A DNA stretch of 64,000 bases from SIG603 sp964370775 (GTDB lineage: Bacteria; Bacillota; Clostridia; Oscillospirales; Acutalibacteraceae), in assembly GCA_964370775.1 (NCBI GenBank), contig CAYJKT010000004.1, positions 1 to 64,000 of the forward strand, written 5' to 3'. The notes under the pieces were generated by a model. It was not told the DNA's origin. It made no database searches and saw nothing but the letters and a program-made list of their open reading frames with translations. This document shows, piece by piece, positions 44,207 to 52,339 of the stretch (position 1 is its first letter; each line of letters begins with the position of its first letter). The position numbers and the translations under genes are program-made.

Positions 44207-45037
44207 TTATTCTTTTTTAAAAGTGTAGTTAACTTTATCTTTGTTCATAGAACTAAGCATAAGAGTTTTTGTAAGTTTACCTTTTTTGCCCTGAGATTTT
44301 GTATAAAAATAACCGAATACAGAGAACACAACGGCTCCTATAAAGTTAACTATCATATCCATCATTGTGTCATACAATCCTATGTCTAAATAGCCACCAA
44401 CGCCTAGAGGTTCACCGTTTATAATAGTTTCCTCAATGTTTTTAATGCTTATAACTATGTTAGACTGAGTAGGGTCTAATAAGGTTGAGTTGATTTGATT
44501 AATAACGGTGTCTTTTTGCGTGTCATACCCTAAAAAGTAATCTAAACCGAATTCAAAGAACTCCCAAACAACGCCGATTGTCATAGAGAAACAGAATGAG
44601 ACCAGTGCCACAAAAATTGGCGAAAGACTGAACATTAGCGAATTGCTTTTGTTGAGTGTTACAATCAAGGAACAGCCGATTGCAGCGGCTAAGAAGCCGT
44701 TTAGCGTATGTAGTATTGTGTCCCAATATGGGAAAATAAAGTAAAACGAGTTAATCTCCCCCAGTATTTCAGCTGAAAAAACAAACAGCATTACAATTAT
44801 ATTTAACACGGGTGGTATCTCTATTTTGAAGCTTACTTCTACAATTGCCGGAACAATCATCAAAAACAAGGTTAAAACGCACAAGAAAACGCTCTCGTAG
44901 TTGCCTGCGAAAAATTGTCTTACAAGTGTTGCGCTTACAAGAACGGTTAGCACCACAAAAACTATAAAGGAATTTTTGTGCTCACGTATCTCAAACTTAA
45001 CCTTGTCTGCAAAGCTTAATTTATTCTTTTTTTTCAT
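44207..45037 (-). CDS. Multi-pass membrane protein (DUF2238/YjdF-like)
   Basis: 276 residues, about seven membrane segments. Conserved-looking stretches are FPYWDTILHTLNGFLAA, GVVWEFFEFGLDYFLG and GLYDTMMDMIVNFIGA; the WDTxxH and WExxE and DTxxD patterns are those of the DUF2238/YjdF-type family of unknown function. C-terminal tail is Lys-rich and cytoplasmic. A good AGGAGATAT-type site lies upstream on the minus strand. Confidence 0.65.
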   Translation of the reverse strand: MKKKNKLSFADKVKFEIREHKNSFIVFVVLTVLVSATLVRQFFAGNYESVFLCVLTLFLMIVPAIVEVSFKIEIPPVLNIIVMLFVFSAEILGEINSFYFIFPYWDTILHTLNGFLAAAIGCSLIVTLNKSNSLMFSLSPIFVALVSFCFSMTIGVVWEFFEFGLDYFLGYDTQKDTVINQINSTLLDPTQSNIVISIKNIEETIINGEPLGVGGYLDIGLYDTMMDMIVNFIGAVVFSVFGYFYTKSQGKKGKLTKTLMLSSMNKDKVNYTFKKE

Positions 45038-45071
45038 TTAATATCTCCTACCATAATAAAGAAAGTTAAGA

Positions 45072-45671
45072 TTATTTTAAATAATTTTTTAGATAATCTA
45101 GGTTTAAATAATTGTTTTTGCTATCATTAACATGCATAAGTTTGTAATTATGCATAGTCTCGTTATAAGAAGAAAAATTGTTCAAAATTAAATCAAATTC
45201 CTCGTTAAATAATTTTTCCATAATTTCTTCTACAAGAATTGTTATGTTATCAACAGAGAAAATATCATCTTGATTAACGTATATTTTTGCACCTATAGGC
45301 TCACAAGATATATCTGTTAAATCTAACAAATTAATGTCTTTATTATAGTAATTGACGTTGCACTTGTCAATACTAATTACTGGGTTGGGATAGTATAATT
45401 TTTCAATAAAATAATCAAGCTCGCTAATTTTAAGCTTGTGGTAGTAGTCCATGTACTCAAAAAAACCGTCTTCACCCTCTATCACAACAGTTTTATTTGT
45501 GCTAATATTTTTTTCCATGCAAGAGACAGTACCTATTTTCAGAGTGAAAAAACTATTTTCGCCGTCTACGTCATCGGTTATATTAATTAAAACCAATTCT
45601 CTATCAGCGTGTTTATCTAAACCATATAATTTGTACCAAAATTCAGGAGAGGTTATGTTGATGTATTTCAT
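45072..45671 (-). CDS. Unknown protein, paralogue of the upstream gene
   Basis: 199 residues from the ATG at 45671, chosen because it aligns with the start of the upstream paralogue and has GGAG eight bases before it; the ATG at 45686 is also in frame. Shared pattern: MKYI-x2-I/T, FW, L/Y-x-L-x-K near the start, an acidic VxINIxDD strand, then Ala-x-(V/I)-YVNxxDIF(S/T) and a C-terminal helix ending in NET(M/K)-x-x-(H/Y)-K. No signal peptide or membrane segment. No family recognised. Confidence 0.65.
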   Translation of the reverse strand: MKYINITSPEFWYKLYGLDKHADRELVLINITDDVDGENSFFTLKIGTVSCMEKNISTNKTVVIEGEDGFFEYMDYYHKLKISELDYFIEKLYYPNPVISIDKCNVNYYNKDINLLDLTDISCEPIGAKIYVNQDDIFSVDNITILVEEIMEKLFNEEFDLILNNFSSYNETMHNYKLMHVNDSKNNYLNLDYLKNYLK

Positions 45672-45676
45672 ATTGT

Positions 45677-46237
45677 TCAGCTCCATAATAGACTTATTTT
45701 ATCGTGCATATATTTTGTTTCGTTCAGGCTAATAGGATTAACTATCTCGAAGTCGTTTTCACCTAAATTAAGTTCAACAAACAACCTTTTTATACAATGT
45801 ATTAATTTGCTTGGCGTAAAAATATCACTTTCATTCACATAAACATTTGCACAAAAAGGCCTAACATAGTTTCTTTTTATCTCTGCAACTTTTTTACCAT
45901 TGGTAAGAATACTGTTAAGCTCTTTTAAACTAGTTTGCTCACTATCCAAAAATATATTATATATAATGTAATATATTTCTCCACTGGCAAATCTTGCGTA
46001 ATACTTCATAAAGCTATCGTATTGATTTATGCTATTTAAGAAGTATTCTAAATCTTTATATTCATCAGCAAGTTCCCGTTCAAGGTGTTTTTTTGTGCTT
46101 ATGTCAAGCTGAATACAAAACTTGCTTAGGGTTTCATCATCATAGATATTAACCTCAACAGGTTTTGGGTCAGAATTTTTGTTTAAGTTATAGTAATCAA
46201 ACCAAAAGTCTATGTGTCGTATCTCAATATACTTCAT
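45677..46237 (-). CDS. Unknown protein, first of a tandem paralogous pair
   Basis: 186 residues. Begins MKYIEIRHIDFWFDYYNLNK and contains FCANVYVNESDIFTPSKLIH and NPISLNETKYMHDK, which match the second copy (45072-45671). Cytoplasmic, charged, no known motif. It is five bases upstream of the second copy, so they are one transcript and probably a tandem duplication. GGAGAAC lies before the ATG. Confidence 0.65.
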   Translation of the reverse strand: MKYIEIRHIDFWFDYYNLNKNSDPKPVEVNIYDDETLSKFCIQLDISTKKHLERELADEYKDLEYFLNSINQYDSFMKYYARFASGEIYYIIYNIFLDSEQTSLKELNSILTNGKKVAEIKRNYVRPFCANVYVNESDIFTPSKLIHCIKRLFVELNLGENDFEIVNPISLNETKYMHDKISLLWS

Positions 46238-46346
46238 AATTGTTCTCCTGTTATATTGATATGTATGTTGTATAATACTATTTTATCACGCTAAATATGT
46301 GTTAAAATAAAAATATGTCTAATCTTAAAATAAAGTTAAATAATTG

Positions 46347-46375
46347 TTGTAATTATATTTGATGTGCTGTATAAT
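46347..46375 (+). promoter_or_regulatory. Promoter for the sugar phosphate isomerase gene
   Basis: TTGTAA (46347-46352), 17-bp spacer, TATAAT (46370-46375). It lies in the 170-bp divergent region shared with the minus-strand pair. Confidence 0.7.
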
Positions 46376-46408
46376 ACTCGTAATAATTAAAATTTAAGGA
46401 GTATTTTT

Positions 46409-47377
46409 ATGAAAATAGGTATTTTCAGTTGTATCGTTTCTAATTTACCATTAAAAGAAGCTTTAGATTACTTTAAATCTTTAGGCATTGAAATGGTAGA
46501 GCTTGGCTGTGGTGGCTACCCTGGGAAAGCTCACTGTGACCCACAGGTTTTGTTAAATGACGAAGCTAAGTTTAAAGAGTTTATGGAAACTATCGAGAAA
46601 TCTGGTATTCAAGTTAGTGCATTAAGTTGCCACGGTAACCCTGTGCACCCTAACAAAGAGACAGCAAAAGAGTTTGATACGGATTTAAGAAATGCAGTTT
46701 TACTTGCAGAGAAAATGGGTATCAGCGTTATTAATACTTTCTCTGGTTGCCCAGGTGACTGCCCTACTTCAATGTATCCTAACTGGGTAACATGCCCATG
46801 GCCAAATGATTTTGGCGACATTTTAGATTACCAATGGAACGACGTTCTAATACCTTACTGGAAAGAGTTCGTAAGCTTTGCTAAATCTCATGGTGTTCAC
46901 AAAATAGCACTAGAACTTCACCCAGGTTTCTCTTGCTATAATACACATTCTTTACTAAAATTGCGTGAAGCAGTAGGCCCAGAGATTGGTGCAAACTTTG
47001 ACCCAAGCCACTTGCTATGGCAAGGTATGGACCCAATTAGAGTTATTAGAGAGCTTAAAGATGCGATTTTCCACGTACATGCAAAAGATACAAAAGTAGA
47101 CAAATATAACACAGCACTTAACGGCGTGTTGGATACTAGAAGCTTTAGCGACGAGGCGAATAGATCATGGTTATTTAGAAGCGTAGGTTATGGTAACGGT
47201 GAATTATTCTGGAGAGATTTAGTGAGTGAACTAAGACTTGCAGGTTATGACTATGTTTTAAGCATAGAACATGAAGACAGCTTGATGAGCCAACACGAGG
47301 GCTTGAGCAAAGCAGTAGCTACATTAAAAAATGTTATTATTGCAGAGCCTAAAATGGCTGATGCACACTGGATATAA
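46409..47377 (+). CDS. Sugar phosphate isomerase/epimerase (TIM barrel)
   Basis: 322 residues of the xylose-isomerase-like TIM-barrel family. Metal and substrate residues are visible in KIALELHPGFSCYN (Glu), NFDPSHLLWQGMD (Asp, His), VHAKDTKVD (His, Lys) and YVLSIEHEDSLM (Glu). Close relatives act on keto-sugars or inositol derivatives. Transcribed alone between a good promoter and a terminator. A second, partial member of the family ends the window (63623-64000). Confidence 0.88.
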   Translation: MKIGIFSCIVSNLPLKEALDYFKSLGIEMVELGCGGYPGKAHCDPQVLLNDEAKFKEFMETIEKSGIQVSALSCHGNPVHPNKETAKEFDTDLRNAVLLAEKMGISVINTFSGCPGDCPTSMYPNWVTCPWPNDFGDILDYQWNDVLIPYWKEFVSFAKSHGVHKIALELHPGFSCYNTHSLLKLREAVGPEIGANFDPSHLLWQGMDPIRVIRELKDAIFHVHAKDTKVDKYNTALNGVLDTRSFSDEANRSWLFRSVGYGNGELFWRDLVSELRLAGYDYVLSIEHEDSLMSQHEGLSKAVATLKNVIIAEPKMADAHWI

Positions 47378-47390
47378 TTATCTAAGAAAT

Positions 47391-47432
47391 AAACCTCTGC
47401 TTGTAGGCGTCTACTAAGCAGAGGTTTCTGTT
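47391..47432 (+). terminator. Terminator after the isomerase gene
   Basis: A 12-bp perfect stem AAACCTCTGCTT/AAGCAGAGGTTT with a 13-base loop and a T-rich tail. Confidence 0.9.
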
Positions 47433-47550
47433 TTGCTTGAAAATTGGTTACCTACTTTATTTGACTAATTTAAATTAATCAGCAGGCTTTGTGAAATATC
47501 TAACATAAAATAGGCAACCAAATAATCACTGGGAAATTATATTAGTTTAA

Positions 47551-48735
47551 TTATTTAGAAATATAAGAGTTATATATCCAGCCGATTTCGCCTGTAGGAA
47601 GTTTAACATTCCACCAGTTTGGATCGCTTGAATCTAAAACTGTAACTTTTGTTCCAGCACTTGCAACTGTAATAACTTTGTAGTTAGTACCTTTCCAAGC
47701 TCTTAGGTTAACAGTAGTTGTAGTCATGTTGTTACCTAGAGAAGGAGCTTCTGGTTGCCATGTAGAACCAGCACTTGATGTGTAGCCTTTTAGATAAGCC
47801 ACGTGCATCCAACCAACTTCGCCTGTTGGAAGTTGAACGTTAACCCATGTGCTATCATTCAAGCTGTTGTCTAAAACCATAACTTTTGTTCCAGCGCTAG
47901 CTACTTTAATAATATTGTAGTTAGTGCCTTTCCAAGCTCTTAGGTTAACACTTGTTGAAGTGTAAACGCCTGTGCTAGGAGTAGGAACAGGAGCTATTGT
48001 GCTGCCACCTACACCAGAGATGTAGTTAGTATGCATCCAACCGATTTCGCCTGTAGGAAGTTTAACATTCCACCAAGTTGCATTTGTTGAATCTAAAACT
48101 GTTACAGCAGTATTAGCAGGAACTACTTTAATAACTTTGTACTCTGTGCCCATCCATGCTCTCAAATTAACTGTAGCAGTTGTTTTTGTTGTAGAAGATG
48201 GAGTAGGTGTAGTAGATGTTAATGAACCAGGTGTGATATAAGCTTTGTGCATGTAGCCTTCTTGACCATTAGATAATCTAACGAAGTACCAAGTACCGTC
48301 TGAGCTATCTAATACGTCAATAGCTGCGCCTTTTGGTACTACTGCTTGTATAGCTGAATTTGTGCTTTTCCAAGCTCTTAGATTAACTGTAGAAGTAGTT
48401 GTAGCATTGTATACGCCACCACCATAGCTTGTGTCAGCAAGATTGTTCTCTTTGATGTAATAAGAATGCATAAAGCCTTCTTCGCCTGTGCTTAGTTTTA
48501 CACTAAACCATGCATCATTCAAGTTCATATCTTCGTTAACTGTGATAGTAGTACCTTTTGGTACAACAGTGATAACTTTGTAATCTGTACCACCATAAGA
48601 ACGTAAGTTAACATTTGCTGTAGTAACAGCTGTGTAAGATGCTGCGCTAGCTACAAATGTAGTTACCAAAAGTGTGATAAGTACCATAAATGTGAACGCT
48701 ACTAAAAATTTAACCATTTTAACTGTTTTGACCAT
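47551..48735 (-). CDS. Secreted protein with five SH3b repeats
   Basis: 394 residues from the ATG with GGAGG eight bases upstream. Signal peptide to about residue 31 (TTFVASAAS). Five bacterial SH3 repeats of 60-75 residues, each with VNLR(A/S), a Gly/Pro-x-x-(T/A) turn, a VLDSS-like strand and ending in G(W/Y/F)MHxxYI. The first is the most divergent; repeats 3-5 are nearly identical. Pro/Ser/Thr linkers join the repeats. Such modules bind peptidoglycan. No enzymatic domain is present. Confidence 0.93.
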   Translation of the reverse strand: MVKTVKMVKFLVAFTFMVLITLLVTTFVASAASYTAVTTANVNLRSYGGTDYKVITVVPKGTTITVNEDMNLNDAWFSVKLSTGEEGFMHSYYIKENNLADTSYGGGVYNATTTSTVNLRAWKSTNSAIQAVVPKGAAIDVLDSSDGTWYFVRLSNGQEGYMHKAYITPGSLTSTTPTPSSTTKTTATVNLRAWMGTEYKVIKVVPANTAVTVLDSTNATWWNVKLPTGEIGWMHTNYISGVGGSTIAPVPTPSTGVYTSTSVNLRAWKGTNYNIIKVASAGTKVMVLDNSLNDSTWVNVQLPTGEVGWMHVAYLKGYTSSAGSTWQPEAPSLGNNMTTTTVNLRAWKGTNYKVITVASAGTKVTVLDSSDPNWWNVKLPTGEIGWIYNSYISK

Positions 48736-48779
48736 CTGAGTATCCTCCTTTTTTAATAATTTCCCAAAGCCTTAACTTG

Positions 48780-48808
48780 ATTATACTACACTTATTTCCA
48801 AAATTCAA
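48780..48808 (-). promoter_or_regulatory. Promoter for the SH3b protein
   Basis: On the minus strand TTGAAT (48808-48803), 17-bp spacer and TATAAT (48785-48780) lie 44 bp before the start codon. Confidence 0.75.
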
Positions 48809-48988
48809 CATTTTTATTGTGATTTAACAATAAAAGAATTAAACAATTTAAGCTTAATTTAGGTTAAAATTGTGCAAAATACACAATTAAAAGGAAATTG
48901 TTCCGATACGGAAATATGAAAAACAGAAAAGACAATAAATACACACAATTTGTATATTAAATTCATTTAACGTTCACAAAGAGACCTA

Positions 48989-49016
48989 TTTACTTTTCAC
49001 ATAGTGGGGTTACAAT
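48989..49016 (+). promoter_or_regulatory. Candidate promoter for the acidic repeat lipoprotein
   Basis: TTTACT (48989), 16-bp spacer, TACAAT (49011). It would give a leader of about 130 nt. The rest of 48736-48988 is AT-rich with no gene; TTTAAGCTT and TTTAGGTTA at 48847-48866 resemble the direct-repeat operator, but without a -10 box at the right place. Confidence 0.5.
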
Positions 49017-49150
49017 AATGACATCATCAAACAAGAGATTGCAGATGAAATTCAAGACAAAAAGGAGACGATATTTATAAGACATGTTATAGTACACACA
49101 TACCTTAAAAAAGTAGTAACACTTTTTTTCTTAGAAAGGAAGATGATATT

Positions 49151-49558
49151 ATGAAAAAGAAATTGGCGGTAGCTGTTACAGCACTATTATGTGCAACATT
49201 TTTCACAGCTTGTACCGACACTGATACATCCTCCACTACGTCAGATGCAACTTCTGAATCTGTCGTAAGCGATACAGAGGAAAGTGAAAGCGACGCTGAG
49301 GAAGCAGGAACCTCAGAGGAAGCTAGCACAGAAGAAAGTACAGACGAAACTGAGGAAGCAGGAACCTCAGAGGAGTCAAGTACAGAAGAAAGTACAGATG
49401 AAACTGAGGAAGCAGGAACCTCAGATGAGTCAAGTACAGAAGAAAGTGCAGATGAAACTGAGGAAGCAGGAACCTCAGATGAGTCAAGTACAGAAGAAAG
49501 TGCAGATGAAACTGAGGAAGCAGGAACCTTAGATGAAACTAGCACAGAGGACGCATAG
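49151..49558 (+). CDS. Acidic repeat lipoprotein
   Basis: 135 residues. Lipobox FFTACT (Cys21). The mature chain is almost only Glu, Ser, Thr, Asp, Ala and Gly, with an 18-residue unit (E-E-A-G-T-S-x-E-x-S-T-E-E-S-x-D-E-T) repeated four times plus a partial fifth. No folded domain is expected; it would be an acidic surface chain. The same DNA repeat folds as RNA hairpins with a constant loop (see the repeat entry), so the sequence may be under selection at RNA level. GGAAG precedes the ATG. A long open frame on the other strand is a shadow. Confidence 0.85.
   Translation: MKKKLAVAVTALLCATFFTACTDTDTSSTTSDATSESVVSDTEESESDAEEAGTSEEASTEESTDETEEAGTSEESSTEESTDETEEAGTSDESSTEESADETEEAGTSDESSTEESADETEEAGTLDETSTEDA
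49296..49555 (+). repeat. 54-bp tandem repeat, each unit forming a hairpin with loop AAGCAGGAA
   Basis: Units start at 49298, 49352, 49406, 49460 and 49514. Each contains CTGAGG-AAGCAGGAA-CCTCAG, a 6-bp stem with a nine-base loop (49296-49316, 49350-49370, 49404-49424, 49458-49478, 49512-49532). The fifth unit changes CCTCAG to CCTTAG, which keeps pairing through a G-U. The loop carries an A-G-G-A core. Confidence 0.85.
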
Positions 49559-49600
49559 TCAACGGAAGGCTTGTCCTCAAGGTAACATTTTCATATAAAA

Positions 49601-49795
49601 TATAAGAGGTGCAGAACTCTTATATAGCATAAAAAGAGAAGCAGGAACTCTTTAAATGCAAATAACACAAACCCTCCCTTTAAAATAACCCGTGAAAAGC
49701 TAAGTGCAGATAGCCTTTCACAAACATTCAAAACATTTCTCCCCTTAAATATACAAAAGGAGCTATCAAGTGCAGATGATAGCTCCTTTTTCGTG
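49601..49795 (+). ncRNA. 3' UTR hairpin array with GCAG(G)A loops, ending in a terminator
   Basis: Four further hairpins follow the stop codon. TATAAGAG/CTCTTATA has loop GTGCAGAA (49601-49624). AAAGAG/CTCTTT has loop AAGCAGGAA (49633-49653). GTGAAAAGCTA/TAGCCTTTCAC has loop AGTGCAGA (49692-49721). AAAAGGAGCTATCA/TGATAGCTCCTTTT has loop AGTGCAGA (49755-49790) and is an intrinsic terminator, usable in both directions. Stem sequences differ while loops are conserved, which indicates selection on the RNA. Whether it is a processed RNA or a 3' UTR is unknown. Confidence 0.6.
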
Positions 49796-49802
49796 TGGAT
49801 TT

Positions 49803-50798
49803 TTAATTACGGTGTAATCTGTGGAAATGAATTGTATTGTTATGCAGATGTGAATGATTTAGTTTTTTATAATATATCTTTTTCTTGTGAACTTTAAGAA
49901 GAATATGTTTATGTTCATGACTATGTTCGGCAGAAAAAGTATCAAAAATAATAATGGCAGTTGCTATAATCATCATGAATAATGCTAAAATAAAGTTTTT
50001 TTCAAACGATGGTTTAAGCACAACAAATGATAAAAATGCACCTATAAAAGGAGACAAAGAATAATAAGCACTAGTTTTTGCAGCTCCTAGTGAATTTTGA
50101 GCTTTGATATAAACAAAAATGCTGAGTCCGTAAGCAACAAAGCCCAAAATAAGTGTAAATACAATAAAAATCAATGCAGAGAATGCTTCACCGATAACAA
50201 AAGCTGTGACAATTGAGCCTAAGCCTGAAAAAATACCTTTTAACATAATAATTTGATACGTATTTTTTGATGAAAGCTCTCTGGTGCAATTATTCTCGAA
50301 ACCCCAACAAATACATGCTAGTATTATGAAAAGCGAGCCTGAGTGAAAGTCTATACTCTCTAAATTGTCGACAGATAATAAAGTGCTTGAACAAATGATT
50401 AGGAATATAGCTAACCACAATTTAAAGGATATTCTCTCTTTAAAAACTGCTAGAGCTATAACAGATGTAGCGACTATCTCAAAATTATTTAGCAAAGACG
50501 CACTTGAAGGATTAGTAGATGAAAGACCAATAAGCAAAAAAATTGGTGCTAAAATATCAAGAATTATCATGCCCAAGGTAAATGGCAACTCTTTTTTTGT
50601 AAGTTTTGAGCTATGCTTTTTATCCCTTTTAAAGAAATAGAGAACTGATACACCGATGCCTGCTCCCATATATAGAAAACCAGCCATAAAAACAGGCGAC
50701 ATATTATCTAGTAATATCTTAGAAAAAGGTATGCTAATTGCGTAGAGTATTGCAGCTAAAATTGCAAGAAAAGTGGCTGTTATTTTTTGTGTAGTCAT
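49803..50798 (-). CDS. DMT-family (EamA) transporter with His-rich tail
   Basis: 331 residues, ten membrane segments in two EamA halves (AILAAILYAISIPFSKILLD near the start, YYSLSPFIGAFLSFVVL in the second half). The C-terminal 40 residues are cytoplasmic and rich in His and Lys (HSHEHKH, LNHSHLHNNTIHFHRLH), which is unusual for this family and suggests metal binding or metal export. GAGGAATACTT precedes the ATG. It converges on the hairpin array. Confidence 0.88.
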   Translation of the reverse strand: MTTQKITATFLAILAAILYAISIPFSKILLDNMSPVFMAGFLYMGAGIGVSVLYFFKRDKKHSSKLTKKELPFTLGMIILDILAPIFLLIGLSSTNPSSASLLNNFEIVATSVIALAVFKERISFKLWLAIFLIICSSTLLSVDNLESIDFHSGSLFIILACICWGFENNCTRELSSKNTYQIIMLKGIFSGLGSIVTAFVIGEAFSALIFIVFTLILGFVAYGLSIFVYIKAQNSLGAAKTSAYYSLSPFIGAFLSFVVLKPSFEKNFILALFMMIIATAIIIFDTFSAEHSHEHKHILLKVHKKKIYYKKLNHSHLHNNTIHFHRLHRN

Positions 50799-50822
50799 AA
50801 GTATTCCTCATTTACATTGTGA

Positions 50823-51239
50823 TTATTTTATTACTGTGTACAATATTTCTTTAAGTGGGGTAAAGATATTTAATAAATATAAAAAGATCAAATGTGCTGG
50901 ATAAAAAATATAAAATCCGTATCTTCCTAAGTTGATTATCTCTTTGCCACGCTTGCCATTGTAATGCATTAATAGAGGTATAGCCAAAAATACTCCCAGT
51001 TGATACCAATGTGGGTATCCATCGTGAGTAAAACCAAAGTTTAAAAAAGTAGGTAGTATATGAAAAAATATTGCCACTACAACAAAAGAGATAATCTGCT
51101 TATTAAAATCACCATAAAAAATTCCAAATCCGACTATCCAAAGTACAGAGATATAGTTCCAATTTGCTGTGATAGCCAACAAGCAACATAAAGCTAATAT
51201 GCACAGTCTAATTAGGATATGAAGGTTTTCGTTTTTCAT
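50823..51239 (-). pseudogene. TraX-family protein gene, 5' truncated
   Basis: About 138 residues from about MKNENLHILIRLC onward match the C-terminal half of TraX-family membrane proteins (YISVLWIVGFGIFYGDFN, YQLGVFLAIPLLMHYNGKRG, LGRYGFYIFYPAHLIFLYLL). The first half (normally another 90 or so residues with the conserved MxxDHIG region) is absent. The open frame continues to 51362, but that part is antisense to the TetR gene on the other strand. It looks like one arm of a deletion that fused two divergent genes. Confidence 0.7.
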
Positions 51240-51762
51240 CACCTTTAAAGCAAAAACAAGAAAAGCGATATTAAAAGCTTTTGATGAGATTTTATGTGAA
51301 AAACCAGCTGATAAAATTACAGTAACGGAGATTTCTGATACAGCAGACATAGGTAAAAGCACGTTTTACACTCATTTTGAGACAAAAGAACACCTAATTA
51401 TGGATATTTGTAAACATTTTTTTGAACATCTTAAAGAAAGCGAAAATACAGATTTATACACAAACCTAGAGCAAGCATTGCAACATTTACTTTGGCATAT
51501 ATATGATGAAAAAAATAATATATTAAAACTAATAAAAGATGAAAATACTATATGTAATAAATTGTTTATAGATTATTTAAAAGATATTTTTGCAAAATAC
51601 TTAAATATAGATAAAGAATTAAACGAAGAACTTGCGTTAAATCATATAGTAGAAAGTTTCATTTCAGCATTGAGGTGGCATATCCATAATCCTAATAAAC
51701 TAAGTTTAGAAAATCTAGTAAATAATTTTATAAGGTTTAATATAGGCTTGATTAAAAAATAA
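51223..51762 (+). pseudogene. TetR-family regulator gene, start codon missing
   Basis: The frame from about 51242 reads FKAKTRKAILKAFDEIL, EKPADKITVTEISDTADIGK and STFYTHFETKEHLI, an intact TetR helix-turn-helix. A ligand domain to 51762 follows. There is no ATG, GTG or TTG upstream before a stop at 51220; the first ATG (51400) would remove the DNA-binding domain. The usual five to ten leading residues and the promoter are missing. It faces the truncated TraX gene head to head. Confidence 0.7.
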
Positions 51763-51763
51763 A

Positions 51764-51790
51764 AAAGGCACGCAATGAAGCGTGCCCTAC
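51764..51790. terminator. Bidirectional terminator
   Basis: AAAAGGCACGC/GCGTGCC stem (51767-51773 with 51780-51786) with a six-base loop. It separates the TetR remnant and the minus-strand lipoprotein gene. Confidence 0.75.
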
Positions 51791-51807
51791 AAACAAAACT
51801 ATTTGAA

Positions 51808-52173
51808 TTATTTGAACTCTCTAGAAGTAATAAGTGTTCCGTCTTCTAAAAGGTACTCAACAGCGATATAGTACTCGTCTGATACTTGAGCTTTGATTTC
51901 TTCAAGACCAGCTGTGAATAGAGCTTCTTGAGTTGTAATGCCTTCGTCTAGTAGAACTTTTAGGTCTTCAGCTGAAGCACCACCAGTCATGTCTTCTGTT
52001 AATGTGTAAGAGTACACTAGGCATGTTCCGTCAACTACGAACTCCATGTTCTCATCTGTGTTTGTTGCAGATACAGCTGTGATGTATGCATCTAGTTTGT
52101 CCTCTGTGCTTGTGCAAGCTGCAAATGCAAATAGCATAACAACTGCAAGCAATAATGTAATAATCTTTTTCAT
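51808..52173 (-). CDS. Small lipoprotein of unknown function
   Basis: 121 residues. Lipobox FAFAACTS (Cys20). The mature part (about 100 residues) is acidic, with a likely alpha/beta fold (AVSATNTDENMEFVVDGTCL, VSDEYYIAVEYLLEDGTLI), similar in character to DUF4854-type small lipoproteins. AGGAGAAA precedes the ATG. Monocistronic. Confidence 0.75.
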   Translation of the reverse strand: MKKIITLLLAVVMLFAFAACTSTEDKLDAYITAVSATNTDENMEFVVDGTCLVYSYTLTEDMTGGASAEDLKVLLDEGITTQEALFTAGLEEIKAQVSDEYYIAVEYLLEDGTLITSREFK

Positions 52174-52339
52174 AGTATTTCTCCTTAAATCTTATGTCTT
52201 TTTTTGTGCATGTGTAATAATAACACAGTGTTAACAAATTGTCAATAAAGAAAATTTATTTTCTAAAATCTACATATTTTTCGTTTCAATTACTAATAAA
52301 ATATGGTATACTTGTTATGAAAACGAAAGGGTGTTTGAA

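Noticed and set aside
49105..49545. A serine/valine repeat open frame on the minus strand opposite the acidic lipoprotein
   Set aside because: It is the reverse strand of the 54-bp repeat. The plus frame has a lipobox, a signal peptide and a ribosome site; the minus frame has none of these.
49298..49555. CRISPR-like array, because of regular 54-bp periodicity
   Set aside because: The units are contiguous without unique spacers, and they encode a continuous protein repeat.
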